Positions 44,171 through 52,775 of a stretch of DNA of 64,000 nt are shown here, in pieces. The DNA lies in contig JAABUA010000006.1 in NCBI GenBank assembly GCA_011389515.1, forward strand, positions 1 through 64,000, in the 5' to 3' direction. Numbering within the stretch: the stretch's first letter is position 1; each line of letters begins with the position of its first letter. Both the position numbers and the translations under genes were made by a program. Below the pieces are notes generated by a model. The model saw only the letters and a program-made list of their open reading frames with translations. It made no database searches and was not told the origin of the DNA. Origin of the DNA: Desulfobacteraceae bacterium. Lineage in GTDB: Bacteria > Desulfobacterota > Desulfobacteria > Desulfobacterales > Desulfosalsimonadaceae.

Positions 44171-44991
44171 AGGATTTTAGAAACGCCTGGCGGGAAAAGC
44201 ACATGTCGTGTCGGATCGGCACCACGTCGTATATTATACCAGCGGATATTCTGCCCAATTTGAAATTTTTGAGCGGGATTGTCGATGATGTGGAGCTCGT
44301 TTTGTTCGAATCGGACGAGTTTTCCAATCTTCCGGCAAAATCCGATGTCCGCGAGATGAAAACCATTGCAGACGATTCGGGGCTCTCTTTTACCGTTCAC
44401 CTGCCGTTGGATGCCTGGCCCGGGGCGAGCGATGAAAATGAAAGGGAGCGTTCCGTCCAGAAGTGGCTCCGGGTGATCGATTTAATGTCGCCTCTCTCTC
44501 CTTTCGGGTGGGTGGTCCACTTAAACGATCCGCCAAAGATTGCACCCGGCCCCGAAAACCCCCGTGCATGGGACAACTGGATATCACAGTGCTCAAAAAC
44601 AATCGACACGCTGACCGGGCATGCAGATCCGGAAATGCTCTGTATTGAAACACTTTCGTATGATTATTCGAGGGTTTTTCCTCTGGTGGTTGAAAAACAA
44701 TGCTCTATCTGCGTCGACATCGGTCACCTGCTTTTAACAAACCGCGACATTGCCGCCTCCCTGGACGCATGGTTTGACAGGACGCGGATTATTCACCTGC
44801 ACGGGGTAAATGACAAGGGGCGGGATCATGTGGATATCTCGCACATCAAGAGTGATCTGCTCGCTGATCTGATTCAAAGATTGAACCCTGCCTTGGAAGC
44901 CAAGGAGAATATGGAAAGGGTCCTGACGCTTGAGATTTTTTCTTTGGAAGATCTTGAAATCTCCATGTCTGTTTTAAGGAAAACCTTATGA
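44167..44991 (+). CDS. cbiR: Probable cobamide-remodelling phosphodiesterase CbiR
   Basis: A 274-residue TIM-barrel protein of the AP-endonuclease-2/xylose-isomerase-like superfamily. Metal-site-like residues sit in SFTVHLPLD, LCIETLSYDY, SICVDIGHLLL and RIIHLHGVNDKGRDHVDIS. CbiR, described in Akkermansia, hydrolyses the phosphoribosyl bond of cobamides so that the lower ligand can be replaced. Position between cobS and cobU, with ATGA overlaps on both sides, strongly supports this assignment. An alternative start at 44203 (MSCRIGTTSY) gives the shorter, more typical N-terminus. Confidence 0.82.
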   Translation: MKDFRNAWREKHMSCRIGTTSYIIPADILPNLKFLSGIVDDVELVLFESDEFSNLPAKSDVREMKTIADDSGLSFTVHLPLDAWPGASDENERERSVQKWLRVIDLMSPLSPFGWVVHLNDPPKIAPGPENPRAWDNWISQCSKTIDTLTGHADPEMLCIETLSYDYSRVFPLVVEKQCSICVDIGHLLLTNRDIAASLDAWFDRTRIIHLHGVNDKGRDHVDISHIKSDLLADLIQRLNPALEAKENMERVLTLEIFSLEDLEISMSVLRKTL

Positions 44992-45542
44992 GTGTAGATA
45001 CGCTGAACACAAAAAAAGTGACACTGATTACAGGGGGTGCCAGAAGCGGTAAAAGCCAATTCGCTCTCGATCTTGCCGACGGCTATCTAAACAATCCCTG
45101 TAACATAAACGCGCGCATGTTCATTGCCACGGCACAGGCATTCGATGATGAGATGGCCGATCGGATTCGCCGTCATCAGGAAGAAAGAAAAGGGTTTGCC
45201 GTGATCGAAGAGCCCGTTGATCTGGCCGGCGCGATCGCCCGTGTTCCGGAAGAGACCCAAATCACAGTGATCGATTGCCTGACGGTCTGGCTTGGAAACC
45301 TTATGCATTATGAAAAGGCTGACCGGGAAGACAACCCTTTGATTTGCGCTTTTTTAGACGCCATTTCAAAACCTGTCTGCGACATTGTGATCGTCACCAA
45401 TGAAGTGGGGTTGGGGCTGGTGCCCCACGATGCCATGTCCCGCCTATTTCGGGATCTGGCTGGATATGTCAACCGGAAAGCCGCCGAAGCCGCATATGAC
45501 GTGTATCTGGTGTCGTGCGGGATACCGCTGAAACTTAAATAA
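44988..45542 (+). CDS. cobU: Adenosylcobinamide kinase / adenosylcobinamide-phosphate guanylyltransferase
   Basis: Phosphorylates cobinamide and transfers GMP to it. The 184-residue protein has the P-loop TGGARSGKSQFALDLA, the EEP loop, the VIDCLTVWLGNLM block and VTNEVGLGLVPHDAMSRLFR, all diagnostic. The start overlaps the cbiR stop. Length is usual for CobU. Confidence 0.95.
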   Translation: MSVDTLNTKKVTLITGGARSGKSQFALDLADGYLNNPCNINARMFIATAQAFDDEMADRIRRHQEERKGFAVIEEPVDLAGAIARVPEETQITVIDCLTVWLGNLMHYEKADREDNPLICAFLDAISKPVCDIVIVTNEVGLGLVPHDAMSRLFRDLAGYVNRKAAEAAYDVYLVSCGIPLKLK

Positions 45543-45570
45543 CTTTTTAGAATGTTTGAAAGGAATCAAA

Positions 45571-46635
45571 ATGAGTCTGCTCAACGATAGAATCAAGGCA
45601 ATTACGGCGCCTGATCAAAAAATGGCTGCCGCCGCTCTTGAACGCCTTAGAAACCAGGCGCGCCCTGCCGGCAGCCTGGGTGTTATGGAACCTCTTTCAG
45701 CGCGTCTTGCGTCAATCGCTGGAAAAATGGATGTCCATCTGGACAGCAAGGTTATTGTCACCTGCGCCGCGGATCACGGAGTCGTCGCAGAAGGGGTCAG
45801 TCGCTTTCCCAAGGAAGTAACCGCCCAGATGGTATATAATTTTGTGAACGGTGGTGCTGCTATCAGCATATTGGCACGTCATGTCGGTGCTGCGGTACGG
45901 GTTGCAGATATAGGCGTTGATCATGACTTCGAGCCGGAACTGCCGATATTTCATAAAAAGGTCGGTAAATCGACTGCTAATTTTTCCAGGGGTCCGGCTA
46001 TGTCTCGTGAGGAGGCAGTGGCCAGCATGGAAGAAGGAATTGCCATTGTGGATGAACTTGTTGCTGAAGGTCCGCTTCATCTTTTGGGGACCGGTGACAT
46101 GGGGATTGCCAACACCACCGCGTCAAGTGCTGTCATTGCAGCCTTTTCGGGTCTTCCAATATCGAGTTTGACCGGGCGGGGCACCGGGCTGGACGATGAA
46201 GGGCTTGCCCATAAAATCAGGGTTATCGAAAAAGGTCTTGCCGTTAACAGGCCAAATCCCGGTGATCCAATCGATGTTCTTGCAAAAGTAGGCGGTTTTG
46301 AAATCGGCGCGCTCGGCGGACTGGTTATCGGCGCTGCGTCGCACAACATTCCCGTGGTCTGCGACGGTCTTATTTCAACGGCAGGTGCTTTGATTGCCTG
46401 CGAACTGGCGCCTGCTGCCAAAGCATATCTTTTTGCAGGGCATCGCTCCCGTGAGATCGGCCACAAATTCATGCATCAACGATTGGGTATCGATCCCTTG
46501 CTGGATCTTGATTTTCGGCTGGGAGAGGGGACAGGTGCGGCCCTTGCCATGTCATTGCTCGAATGCGCCACGCGCGTTCTGGCTGATATCAAGACATTTG
46601 AAGAAGTGGGCATTGTTGATGCCAACAGGAATTAA
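45571..46635 (+). CDS. cobT: Nicotinate-nucleotide--dimethylbenzimidazole phosphoribosyltransferase
   Basis: Activates the lower-ligand base as its alpha-ribotide. The 354-residue CobT shows RPAGSLGVMEPLSARLASIA, VTCAADHGVVAEGVSRFP and LLGTGDMGIANTTASSAVIA, then TGRGTGLDDEGLAHK and the catalytic-glutamate region FRLGEGTGAALAMSLLE. The ATG at 45571 has a GAAAGGAA ribosome site; a TTG at 45556 is also open in frame. The preferred base cannot be told from sequence, and no dimethylbenzimidazole-forming gene is nearby. Confidence 0.94.
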   Translation: MSLLNDRIKAITAPDQKMAAAALERLRNQARPAGSLGVMEPLSARLASIAGKMDVHLDSKVIVTCAADHGVVAEGVSRFPKEVTAQMVYNFVNGGAAISILARHVGAAVRVADIGVDHDFEPELPIFHKKVGKSTANFSRGPAMSREEAVASMEEGIAIVDELVAEGPLHLLGTGDMGIANTTASSAVIAAFSGLPISSLTGRGTGLDDEGLAHKIRVIEKGLAVNRPNPGDPIDVLAKVGGFEIGALGGLVIGAASHNIPVVCDGLISTAGALIACELAPAAKAYLFAGHRSREIGHKFMHQRLGIDPLLDLDFRLGEGTGAALAMSLLECATRVLADIKTFEEVGIVDANRN

Positions 46636-46641
46636 TCAGAC

Positions 46642-49245
46642 ATGAAATCGTTTGAAGCAAACCGGCATGGCGGAAATCTTTCACAGTTGTCAGCTGTTTC
46701 CGGTCGTGCGCCGCAGGAAATTACAGACTTTTCGGCCAATATCAATCCGCTGGGGTTTCCGGAATGGGTACGGCCGCTGATTTCAGCAACCATATCGGCG
46801 CTTGCCCATTACCCCGACCCCGAATCCATGGGAATGACCGCTGCGGTCTGCAGTCGTTACGACGTGGACATGTCTGAAGTGATCTGCGTCAATGGCACGG
46901 CCGAGGCCATATCCCTGCTCCCCGCGGTCGCCGGGTTAACGCATGCAGTGATCCCGGTGCCCGCATATGTGGATTATGCCCATGCCTGCACTGCTGCCGG
47001 GATGACGGTTTCCCCCTTGCACCTTGCTGAAAATGATGATTTCGAGCTTGATTTCAATGCACTCTTCCATGTGCTTTCAGCAAAGCCGGTCTCCGGCAGG
47101 GCGATGGTCTTTATCTGCCGGCCGAATAATCCCACGGGGAAAACTCCGGGTGCAGAAGGTATCAGAAAACTCGCCCGTGATTTTCCATCGAGCCTGTTTG
47201 TGATTGACGAGGCATTCGGCGATTTTGTGGAAGGGTTTGAAAGCCTTGTTCGAAACCGTCCCAAAAACGTGCTGGTCTTGCTTTCGCTCACCAAGATATT
47301 CGCACTTCCGGGCATGCGCATGGGTGTGGCAATTGCCGATCCGGAGCTTATTGAAAAGCTATTCAGGGCCAAACCCTGCTGGTCGGTCAATACGCTATCC
47401 CAGGTGGTTGCTGCACGCGCGCTCGGCGATCATTCGTTTATCGAAGAAACAAGGTCGTATGTCACCCGTGCACGCCGAAAAATGATGGCCGGGCTTGAAA
47501 AAATCAAAGGATTGTTTGTTTATCCCGGCGATGCCAACTTTCTGCTAATTCGGATCGAGCGTTCAGATATGGATGCCCCGTGGGTGGCAAAAAAGCTGCT
47601 GGATAACGGAATAGCCATCCGGACCTGCGGTACCTACGAAGGGCTTGATAACCGTTTTTTCAGGGTGGCTGTTCGCACGCACGAAGAAAACGGGCGACTG
47701 ATTGAGGCGTTGGAAGCCATCTTGAACAACAAGGAAAAGCGGAAAGCAAAAAGAAACACGCGCACGCCTTCCATCATGTTCCAGGGGACTGGCTCCAATG
47801 CCGGGAAAAGCATTCTGGCCGCGGCACTGTGTAGAATTTTACACCAGGATGGAATACGGGTCGCACCGTTTAAAGCCCAGAACATGTCGCTCAATTCGTT
47901 TGTAACGCGCGCAGGCCTTGAAATGGGGCGCGCCCAGGTGGTCCAGGCACAGGCAGCAAGGATCGAGCCGGATGTCCGCATGAATCCGATTTTACTCAAA
48001 CCATCTTCGGACACGGGGAGCCAGGTGATTGTCAACGGGCTTCCCATGGGGAACATGAAGGCCAAGGCGTACGTGGATTACAAGAAGATTGCGATCGGGG
48101 CTGTTGAAGACGCTTATGACAGCCTGTGTGATGAATTTGAAGCGATCGTTCTGGAAGGGGCCGGAAGCCCGGGAGAGGTCAACCTCAAGAAAAACGACAT
48201 TGTCAACATGCGCATGGCCCGATACGCCGAGTCGCCTGTTCTGATCGTGGGGGATATTGACCGAGGCGGCGTTTTTGCCTCGTTTGTCGGAACCATGGAG
48301 GTTCTTGCCCAGTGGGAGCGCTCGCTGGTGTCAGGTTTTATTGTCAACAAATTCAGGGGGGACGCCGGCCTGCTCGGAGATGCTCTGAACTATACCCAAC
48401 GCCACACAGGCAGGCCTGTTATCGGCGTGGTGCCGTATATTCACACTCTGGGGCTGCCGGATGAGGATTCGGTAAGCATGAAGGGCAGGAACGGGACATC
48501 GGCGGGTTTACATCCGGATCATGTTAAAATTGGGGTTGTGGACCTTCCCCACATTTCCAACTTTACGGATTTCGACCCGTTTTTATGCGAGGATGATGTT
48601 TCCCTGTCATATATTCGTCGGGCAGATGAGATGGAAGGGCTTGATGCGATCATCCTGCCCGGGAGTAAAAACGTAATGACCGATGTCATGTGGCTGCATG
48701 AAAACGGGATGGCGGCGCGTATCTGCAAAGCTGCCGAAGCGGGAAACGTGCAGGTCTCAGGTATCTGCGGCGGCCTTCAGATACTCGGACACAAAATCGA
48801 AGACCCTCACTGCATCGAATCAAACGGAAAAACAGTAGACGGGCTTGGCCTGATCGATGTGACCACGGTTCTTGAAGCCAGCAAGACCTTGACTCGCACA
48901 ACCGCCAGACACCTGGCATCCGGCCTTTTGGTGTCCGGTTACGAGATTCACCACGGGGTCAGCCGGTTTTCCGCCGCCTCGCTTCTGGAAATGGAAGATG
49001 GCCGGAAAGAGGGGGCATATTCGGAAAAAACCATGGCTTGGGGTACTTACCTCCACGGGATATTTGACAGCGACCCTTTCAGAAGATGGTTTGTCAATGG
49101 CCTGCGCCAGAGAAAAGGACTTGTCTCCAAAGACAAGGTGTGCGGCATCTACGACCTGGAACCCGCATTCGACCACCTGGCCGATACCGTACGGAAAAGC
49201 CTCAATATGACAAAAATATATCAATGGATCGGATTGTTTAATTGA
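46642..49245 (+). CDS. Fusion of threonine-phosphate decarboxylase (CobD) and cobyric acid synthase (CobQ/CbiP)
   Basis: An 867-residue bifunctional protein. Residues about 1-365 are a PLP-dependent CobD/CobC enzyme (ANRHGGNLSQLS, DFSANINPLGFP, IFICRPNNPTGKT-like segment and lysine in LLSLTKIFALPGMRMGVAIA), which makes aminopropanol phosphate. A short basic linker (about 365-378) leads to CobQ, residues about 378-867, which amidates the b, d, e and g side chains: MFQGTGSNAGKSILAAALCR, PFKAQNMSLNSFVT, the nucleophile region SGICGGLQILG and GYEIHHGVSRF. It joins the two branches feeding CbiB in a single chain. Last gene of the operon. Confidence 0.93.
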   Translation: MKSFEANRHGGNLSQLSAVSGRAPQEITDFSANINPLGFPEWVRPLISATISALAHYPDPESMGMTAAVCSRYDVDMSEVICVNGTAEAISLLPAVAGLTHAVIPVPAYVDYAHACTAAGMTVSPLHLAENDDFELDFNALFHVLSAKPVSGRAMVFICRPNNPTGKTPGAEGIRKLARDFPSSLFVIDEAFGDFVEGFESLVRNRPKNVLVLLSLTKIFALPGMRMGVAIADPELIEKLFRAKPCWSVNTLSQVVAARALGDHSFIEETRSYVTRARRKMMAGLEKIKGLFVYPGDANFLLIRIERSDMDAPWVAKKLLDNGIAIRTCGTYEGLDNRFFRVAVRTHEENGRLIEALEAILNNKEKRKAKRNTRTPSIMFQGTGSNAGKSILAAALCRILHQDGIRVAPFKAQNMSLNSFVTRAGLEMGRAQVVQAQAARIEPDVRMNPILLKPSSDTGSQVIVNGLPMGNMKAKAYVDYKKIAIGAVEDAYDSLCDEFEAIVLEGAGSPGEVNLKKNDIVNMRMARYAESPVLIVGDIDRGGVFASFVGTMEVLAQWERSLVSGFIVNKFRGDAGLLGDALNYTQRHTGRPVIGVVPYIHTLGLPDEDSVSMKGRNGTSAGLHPDHVKIGVVDLPHISNFTDFDPFLCEDDVSLSYIRRADEMEGLDAIILPGSKNVMTDVMWLHENGMAARICKAAEAGNVQVSGICGGLQILGHKIEDPHCIESNGKTVDGLGLIDVTTVLEASKTLTRTTARHLASGLLVSGYEIHHGVSRFSAASLLEMEDGRKEGAYSEKTMAWGTYLHGIFDSDPFRRWFVNGLRQRKGLVSKDKVCGIYDLEPAFDHLADTVRKSLNMTKIYQWIGLFN

Positions 49246-49288
49246 TACACGGCTTATTGCAAAGAAAATAAAAAAAAGCCGCGGCCAT

Positions 49289-49308
49289 ATCTGAAAAGCT
49301 TTTCAGAT
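49289..49308. repeat. Perfect 20-bp palindrome
   Basis: ATCTGAAAAGCTTTTCAGAT reads the same on both strands. With no unpaired loop and no following T run it is not a normal terminator. It could be an operator-like site or cruciform sequence at the island end. Confidence 0.8.
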
Positions 49309-49320
49309 TAAACATTCTCG

Positions 49321-49450
49321 CCAATCCTTGCGGTGGGGCTGATTGTGCTTGCAGCCTGTCCCGGAAATCCAAGCAGTAAGGCTTTTACCATGCTGGCCCG
49401 CGGCGATGTCTCCTTTTCCGTGAAAGCCAGGGGTTCCCTTCAGGCGCGCC
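49321..49450 (+). pseudogene. Possible relic of a lipoprotein / membrane-fusion protein gene
   Basis: One frame reads PILAVGLIVLAACPGNP, a typical lipoprotein signal with lipobox LAAC, followed by MLARGDVSFSVKARGSLQA, which recalls the RGDxxxxVxAxGxL block of HlyD/MacA-type membrane-fusion proteins. A TAA stop precedes it and there is no start codon; the downstream body of such a protein is absent. The last 28 bases coincide with the tRNA-Arg copy. The likeness could be chance. Confidence 0.3.
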
Positions 49451-49453
49451 AAT
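49426..49453 (+). repeat. attR-like partial copy of the tRNA-Arg 3' end
   Basis: GCCAGGGGTTC followed by the rest of TCCCTTCAGGCGCGCCAAT reproduces tRNA-Arg positions 28127-28159 with a 5-base deletion in the T-loop region. The last 19 bases match exactly and in the same orientation. The copy cannot make a tRNA. It ends directly against the kinase stop codon at 49454. Confidence 0.75.
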
Positions 49454-52400
49454 TTATTCATCCAGTACATTTCTTACCTTGACGGCCATCTCCCTGGCGG
49501 AAAAAGGCTTCTGAATAAAATTCAGGCCCTCATCCAGCACCCCCCGGTAGGCGATTACATCCGCCGTATAACCGGACATGTAAAGGGCTTTAAGACCCGG
49601 AAAAGATGCCTGGAGCTGATCGACCAGGTTGCGGCCGTTCATATCCGGCATCACCACGTCGGTGATCACCAGGTCAATTTTTCCCTCGTGTTTCGCGGCC
49701 ATATCCATGGCTTTGCCCGGCGATTCCGCTTTTATGACCTTGTAACCAAAGAGCTCTAATATTTTTACAGCCAGCGTCAAAATAGCGACTTCATCTTCGA
49801 CAACCAGCACCGTTTCTCCTCTGCCCCTGGGTATTTCCCCTTGGCTTTCCGAAACATCAGCAAGATCGATATCCCCGGGTTGACCCGAATAACGCGGCAG
49901 GTATATCCTGAAAACCGCCCCTTTATCCGGTTCGCTGTAAACATTGATAAACCCGTTGTTCTGCTTGACGATGCCGAAAACGGTGGCAAGGCCGAGCCCG
50001 GTACCCTTTCCTATGCCCTTGGTAGTAAAAAACGGTTCAAAAATATTTTCAAGGGTTTCCTTATCCATGCCGCATCCGTCATCACTTATGGAAAGCGACA
50101 CATACGATCCCGGAACAAAATCGGAATGAACTGCGCAATAGTCTTCATCCAGTCTTTCATTTTTGGTTTCGATGTCAATTCTGCCTACGCCGCCGATGGC
50201 ATCCTTGGCATTGACGCAAAGGTTGACAAGAATCTGGCTGACCTGGACGGGATCCATGTTGACCAGCCATAAACCGGCACCGGGGCGCCATGAAAGATCG
50301 ACATCTTCACCAATCAGCCGCCGGACCATTGTAAGCATGTCCGTTACGGTATCATTCAGATCGAGCACCTGCGGACTGATCGTCTGCTTGCGGGCAAAGG
50401 CCAGCAATTGCTTTGTGATATCGATGGAGCGTTTTGCCGCGCTGTGAATTTCCCGGAGATGGCCCTGCAGTGGGTCGGATGCGTCCACCTCCCCCATGGC
50501 CATTTCCGCATACCCGAGAATCACGCTCAGCATGTTGTTGTAATCATGGGCCACCCCTCCGGCGAGGCGCCCCACGGATTCCAGTTTCTGCGACTGGATC
50601 AGCTGCTCCTGAAGCCTTTTTCGCTCCTCCCCGGCCCGAATCCGCTCGGTGATATCCTGGAAGCCGCCTTTTACAGCGATGATCCTGCCCGCCGCATTAT
50701 GCTCGGCCACGCCAATGGTGCGCACCCACACCCGGTTTCCTTTTCCCGTGACAATCTGCATCTCTTCGTCATAGGCTTTTCCGTTTCGGGCGCATTCATT
50801 AAAGACCGAAGCAATCTTTTCCCGGAACTCCAGCGCGTAAAAGCGTATCGCCTCATCAAATGACGGCCTGTATCCGGTGGGCATTTCGTGAATTTTTGCC
50901 ACCTCATCGGACCATAGAACCTCTTTTTCCGACAGATTCACGCTCCATCCGCCAAGGCGGGCCAGGTGTCCCGCAATCCGGTGCAGGTCCTCGCTTTCCC
51001 TGAGTTCCGCTGTACGCCTCGTCACCTGTTTTTTCAGGGACCACGACCAGAGGATAACCGCCAGAACAAGAAAAACCAGGGGTACCAGAAAGATGGCAAC
51101 GTAACGAAGAAAAGCCACAAAGCGAAGGGGAGAATCCTCGTAGATGCCAAACCACTTATTGTAAATGCGCCGGTATTCACTGGTATCATTAATAATTTTG
51201 AGCCCTTCGCTAAGCTGCGCCAAAAGGGCCCGGTGGTTTTCCGGGACCGCATAACTGTATCCACGGGAAAGAAGGGGCTGCATTCCAACATTCAGATTTT
51301 TCCAGCCGTGCTTTTTGATCAAATCCATGGCGGTCACGCGGGCGACCAGGGCATAATCGTGCTTGCCTTCAGACAGTTCCCGAAGGGCATCTTCCTGGGA
51401 TGCCACCACGGTTACATGGTCCATCACGCCCCTTTCCGCAAGCAAATCATGAAGGATATCGCCTTCCTGAACAACGATGCTTTTCCCGAAAAGCGCCTCT
51501 ACCGTCGCCGGCGGCACCTCCTCTCCCCTGCGGACAACAATGACGTGATGGGTCACCGTATGGGGTACGCTGAAATCGAACATCAGGTCCCGTTGCGGAG
51601 AATACAGCATTCCCTGTACGGCATCGATTTCATTTCTGGCCAGTTGATCGACGATTGTTGCCCATGGTCCCAGGCGAATCTCGATATCAAGGCCCGTTTC
51701 CCTGGCGATCGCATACGTGAGATCCACATTGAAGCCTGCGGGCCGGCCGTTTTCATCCAGGTATTCAAAGGGAGGATAATTGCTGTCGCCGCCAATCACA
51801 ATGCGCCGATTTACAGGCAACTCCAGGGCGGCAAACCATTTTGCATGGAGATGACGGTAGGTTCCATCCGCCATGACCAGTGACAGCCCTTCATTCAGGA
51901 GGGCCAACATTTCATGATCCCCGTTATTAACGGCAAAGCAGAATTCCTGGCGGAATCCTTCGATGGGTTCGTTGACAATTCTCAGGTTGGTAAAATTGTT
52001 TTCCTGGATCAGTCGCAGGGCCACAAGGCGCTGGATGACAACGGCATCAAAACGCCCCCGTGAAAGCTCGTGCAGTGCCTCCTCAAAGGTTGCGGTTGCC
52101 TTGATATCGATACCGCGATCTTCCCGCCGGAGAAACTCTTCGGCATTATCGCCTTTCATCACAGCGACCGTACGCCCATCTAAGTCTCGAAGATTCCGGA
52201 TATCAGATGAGCCATCTCGCACAACAATGGCCCCGTGAAGGGACATGTAGGGAAAAGTAAAGTCAAAATCCGCTTCCCTTTCCGGTGTTCGCCCTACCAG
52301 GGGAAGGGCCTGGACCTCCCCCTTTGCGAGCCAATCGCGCACATCCGCCCACTCCCCGGTGCGAAAGGTCACATCGCGTCCCATGGCGCCAAGTGCGGCA

Positions 52401-52621
52401 CGCAGCAGTTCCACGGAAAAACCATTTGCGTGGCCTTTTTCATCGACGATGGAAAAAGGCGGATAGTCAATTTCGGCAGCGGAATGAATGGTCGATCCTG
52501 TTGCCGCTGAAACCGTTCCGCTATTTGCAAATACCACAAGGACGAATGTTGCGATAATGCCGAAAAAAAATGCTGCAAAACGGCTGCAGCTTTTGGGGCG
52601 AGATTTTCGGCTGGCGATCAT
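49454..52621 (-). CDS. Hybrid histidine kinase with two periplasmic amino-acid-binding-type sensor domains
   Basis: A 1055-residue hybrid sensor. Order: signal or first membrane segment (about 14-40), two SBP_bac_3 domains (about 45-265 and 270-495, each with a YPPF motif), membrane helix (about 508-532), PAS domain (about 545-660), kinase core with H-box GGVAHDYNNMLS, N-box LVNLCVNAKDAIGG, G boxes DDGCGMD and GTGLGLATVFG, and a C-terminal receiver (VLVVEDE, phospho-aspartate in VITDVVMPDMNG). SBP_bac_3 domains usually bind amino acids. It lies beside the TRAP/KamA operon on the same strand and may sense that operon's substrate. No separate response regulator is adjacent. Confidence 0.92.
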   Translation of the reverse strand: MIASRKSRPKSCSRFAAFFFGIIATFVLVVFANSGTVSAATGSTIHSAAEIDYPPFSIVDEKGHANGFSVELLRAALGAMGRDVTFRTGEWADVRDWLAKGEVQALPLVGRTPEREADFDFTFPYMSLHGAIVVRDGSSDIRNLRDLDGRTVAVMKGDNAEEFLRREDRGIDIKATATFEEALHELSRGRFDAVVIQRLVALRLIQENNFTNLRIVNEPIEGFRQEFCFAVNNGDHEMLALLNEGLSLVMADGTYRHLHAKWFAALELPVNRRIVIGGDSNYPPFEYLDENGRPAGFNVDLTYAIARETGLDIEIRLGPWATIVDQLARNEIDAVQGMLYSPQRDLMFDFSVPHTVTHHVIVVRRGEEVPPATVEALFGKSIVVQEGDILHDLLAERGVMDHVTVVASQEDALRELSEGKHDYALVARVTAMDLIKKHGWKNLNVGMQPLLSRGYSYAVPENHRALLAQLSEGLKIINDTSEYRRIYNKWFGIYEDSPLRFVAFLRYVAIFLVPLVFLVLAVILWSWSLKKQVTRRTAELRESEDLHRIAGHLARLGGWSVNLSEKEVLWSDEVAKIHEMPTGYRPSFDEAIRFYALEFREKIASVFNECARNGKAYDEEMQIVTGKGNRVWVRTIGVAEHNAAGRIIAVKGGFQDITERIRAGEERKRLQEQLIQSQKLESVGRLAGGVAHDYNNMLSVILGYAEMAMGEVDASDPLQGHLREIHSAAKRSIDITKQLLAFARKQTISPQVLDLNDTVTDMLTMVRRLIGEDVDLSWRPGAGLWLVNMDPVQVSQILVNLCVNAKDAIGGVGRIDIETKNERLDEDYCAVHSDFVPGSYVSLSISDDGCGMDKETLENIFEPFFTTKGIGKGTGLGLATVFGIVKQNNGFINVYSEPDKGAVFRIYLPRYSGQPGDIDLADVSESQGEIPRGRGETVLVVEDEVAILTLAVKILELFGYKVIKAESPGKAMDMAAKHEGKIDLVITDVVMPDMNGRNLVDQLQASFPGLKALYMSGYTADVIAYRGVLDEGLNFIQKPFSAREMAVKVRNVLDE

Positions 52622-52775
52622 ATGTGCACTTTCTACCCATTTACGGATTTTTTGTTCCTATGCGTATCCGGCTCGCGGTCTGCAAAGGGGGGAAACAAGG
52701 TATACTCAGGCAACTTCACTATTTGTAATCATAACCTTTTTCCGTATCAAAATCAAACAACGGCGCTGTAAAGAC

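Larger units (their letters stand above)
28158..49453 (+). mobile_element. Putative genomic island carrying the cobalamin operon, inserted at tRNA-Arg
   Basis: Seen: the block is bounded by the intact tRNA-Arg and by a direct copy of that tRNA's 3' end 21.3 kb away. All intact genes inside are on the plus strand, whereas all flanking protein genes from 4171 to 27898 and from 49454 to 61999 are on the minus strand. Inside are a decayed SRAP gene near the left end, a 168-bp hairpin repeat and a decayed fragment at the right end. Known: integrases often use tRNA 3' ends and restore the gene on insertion. Inferred: the cobalamin cluster moved in as a unit and later lost its integrase. No transfer gene was found, so the island is not self-mobile now. 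Confidence 0.55.
49246..49453. other. Right end of the island: palindrome, gene relic and tRNA fragment
   Basis: After the CobD-CobQ stop come an A-rich stretch, a perfect 20-bp palindrome (49289-49308), a decayed coding fragment and the copied tRNA-Arg end. No intact gene is present. The kinase gene on the other strand ends directly at 49454, so the original tRNA-Arg probably ended against that stop codon before the insertion. Confidence 0.6.
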
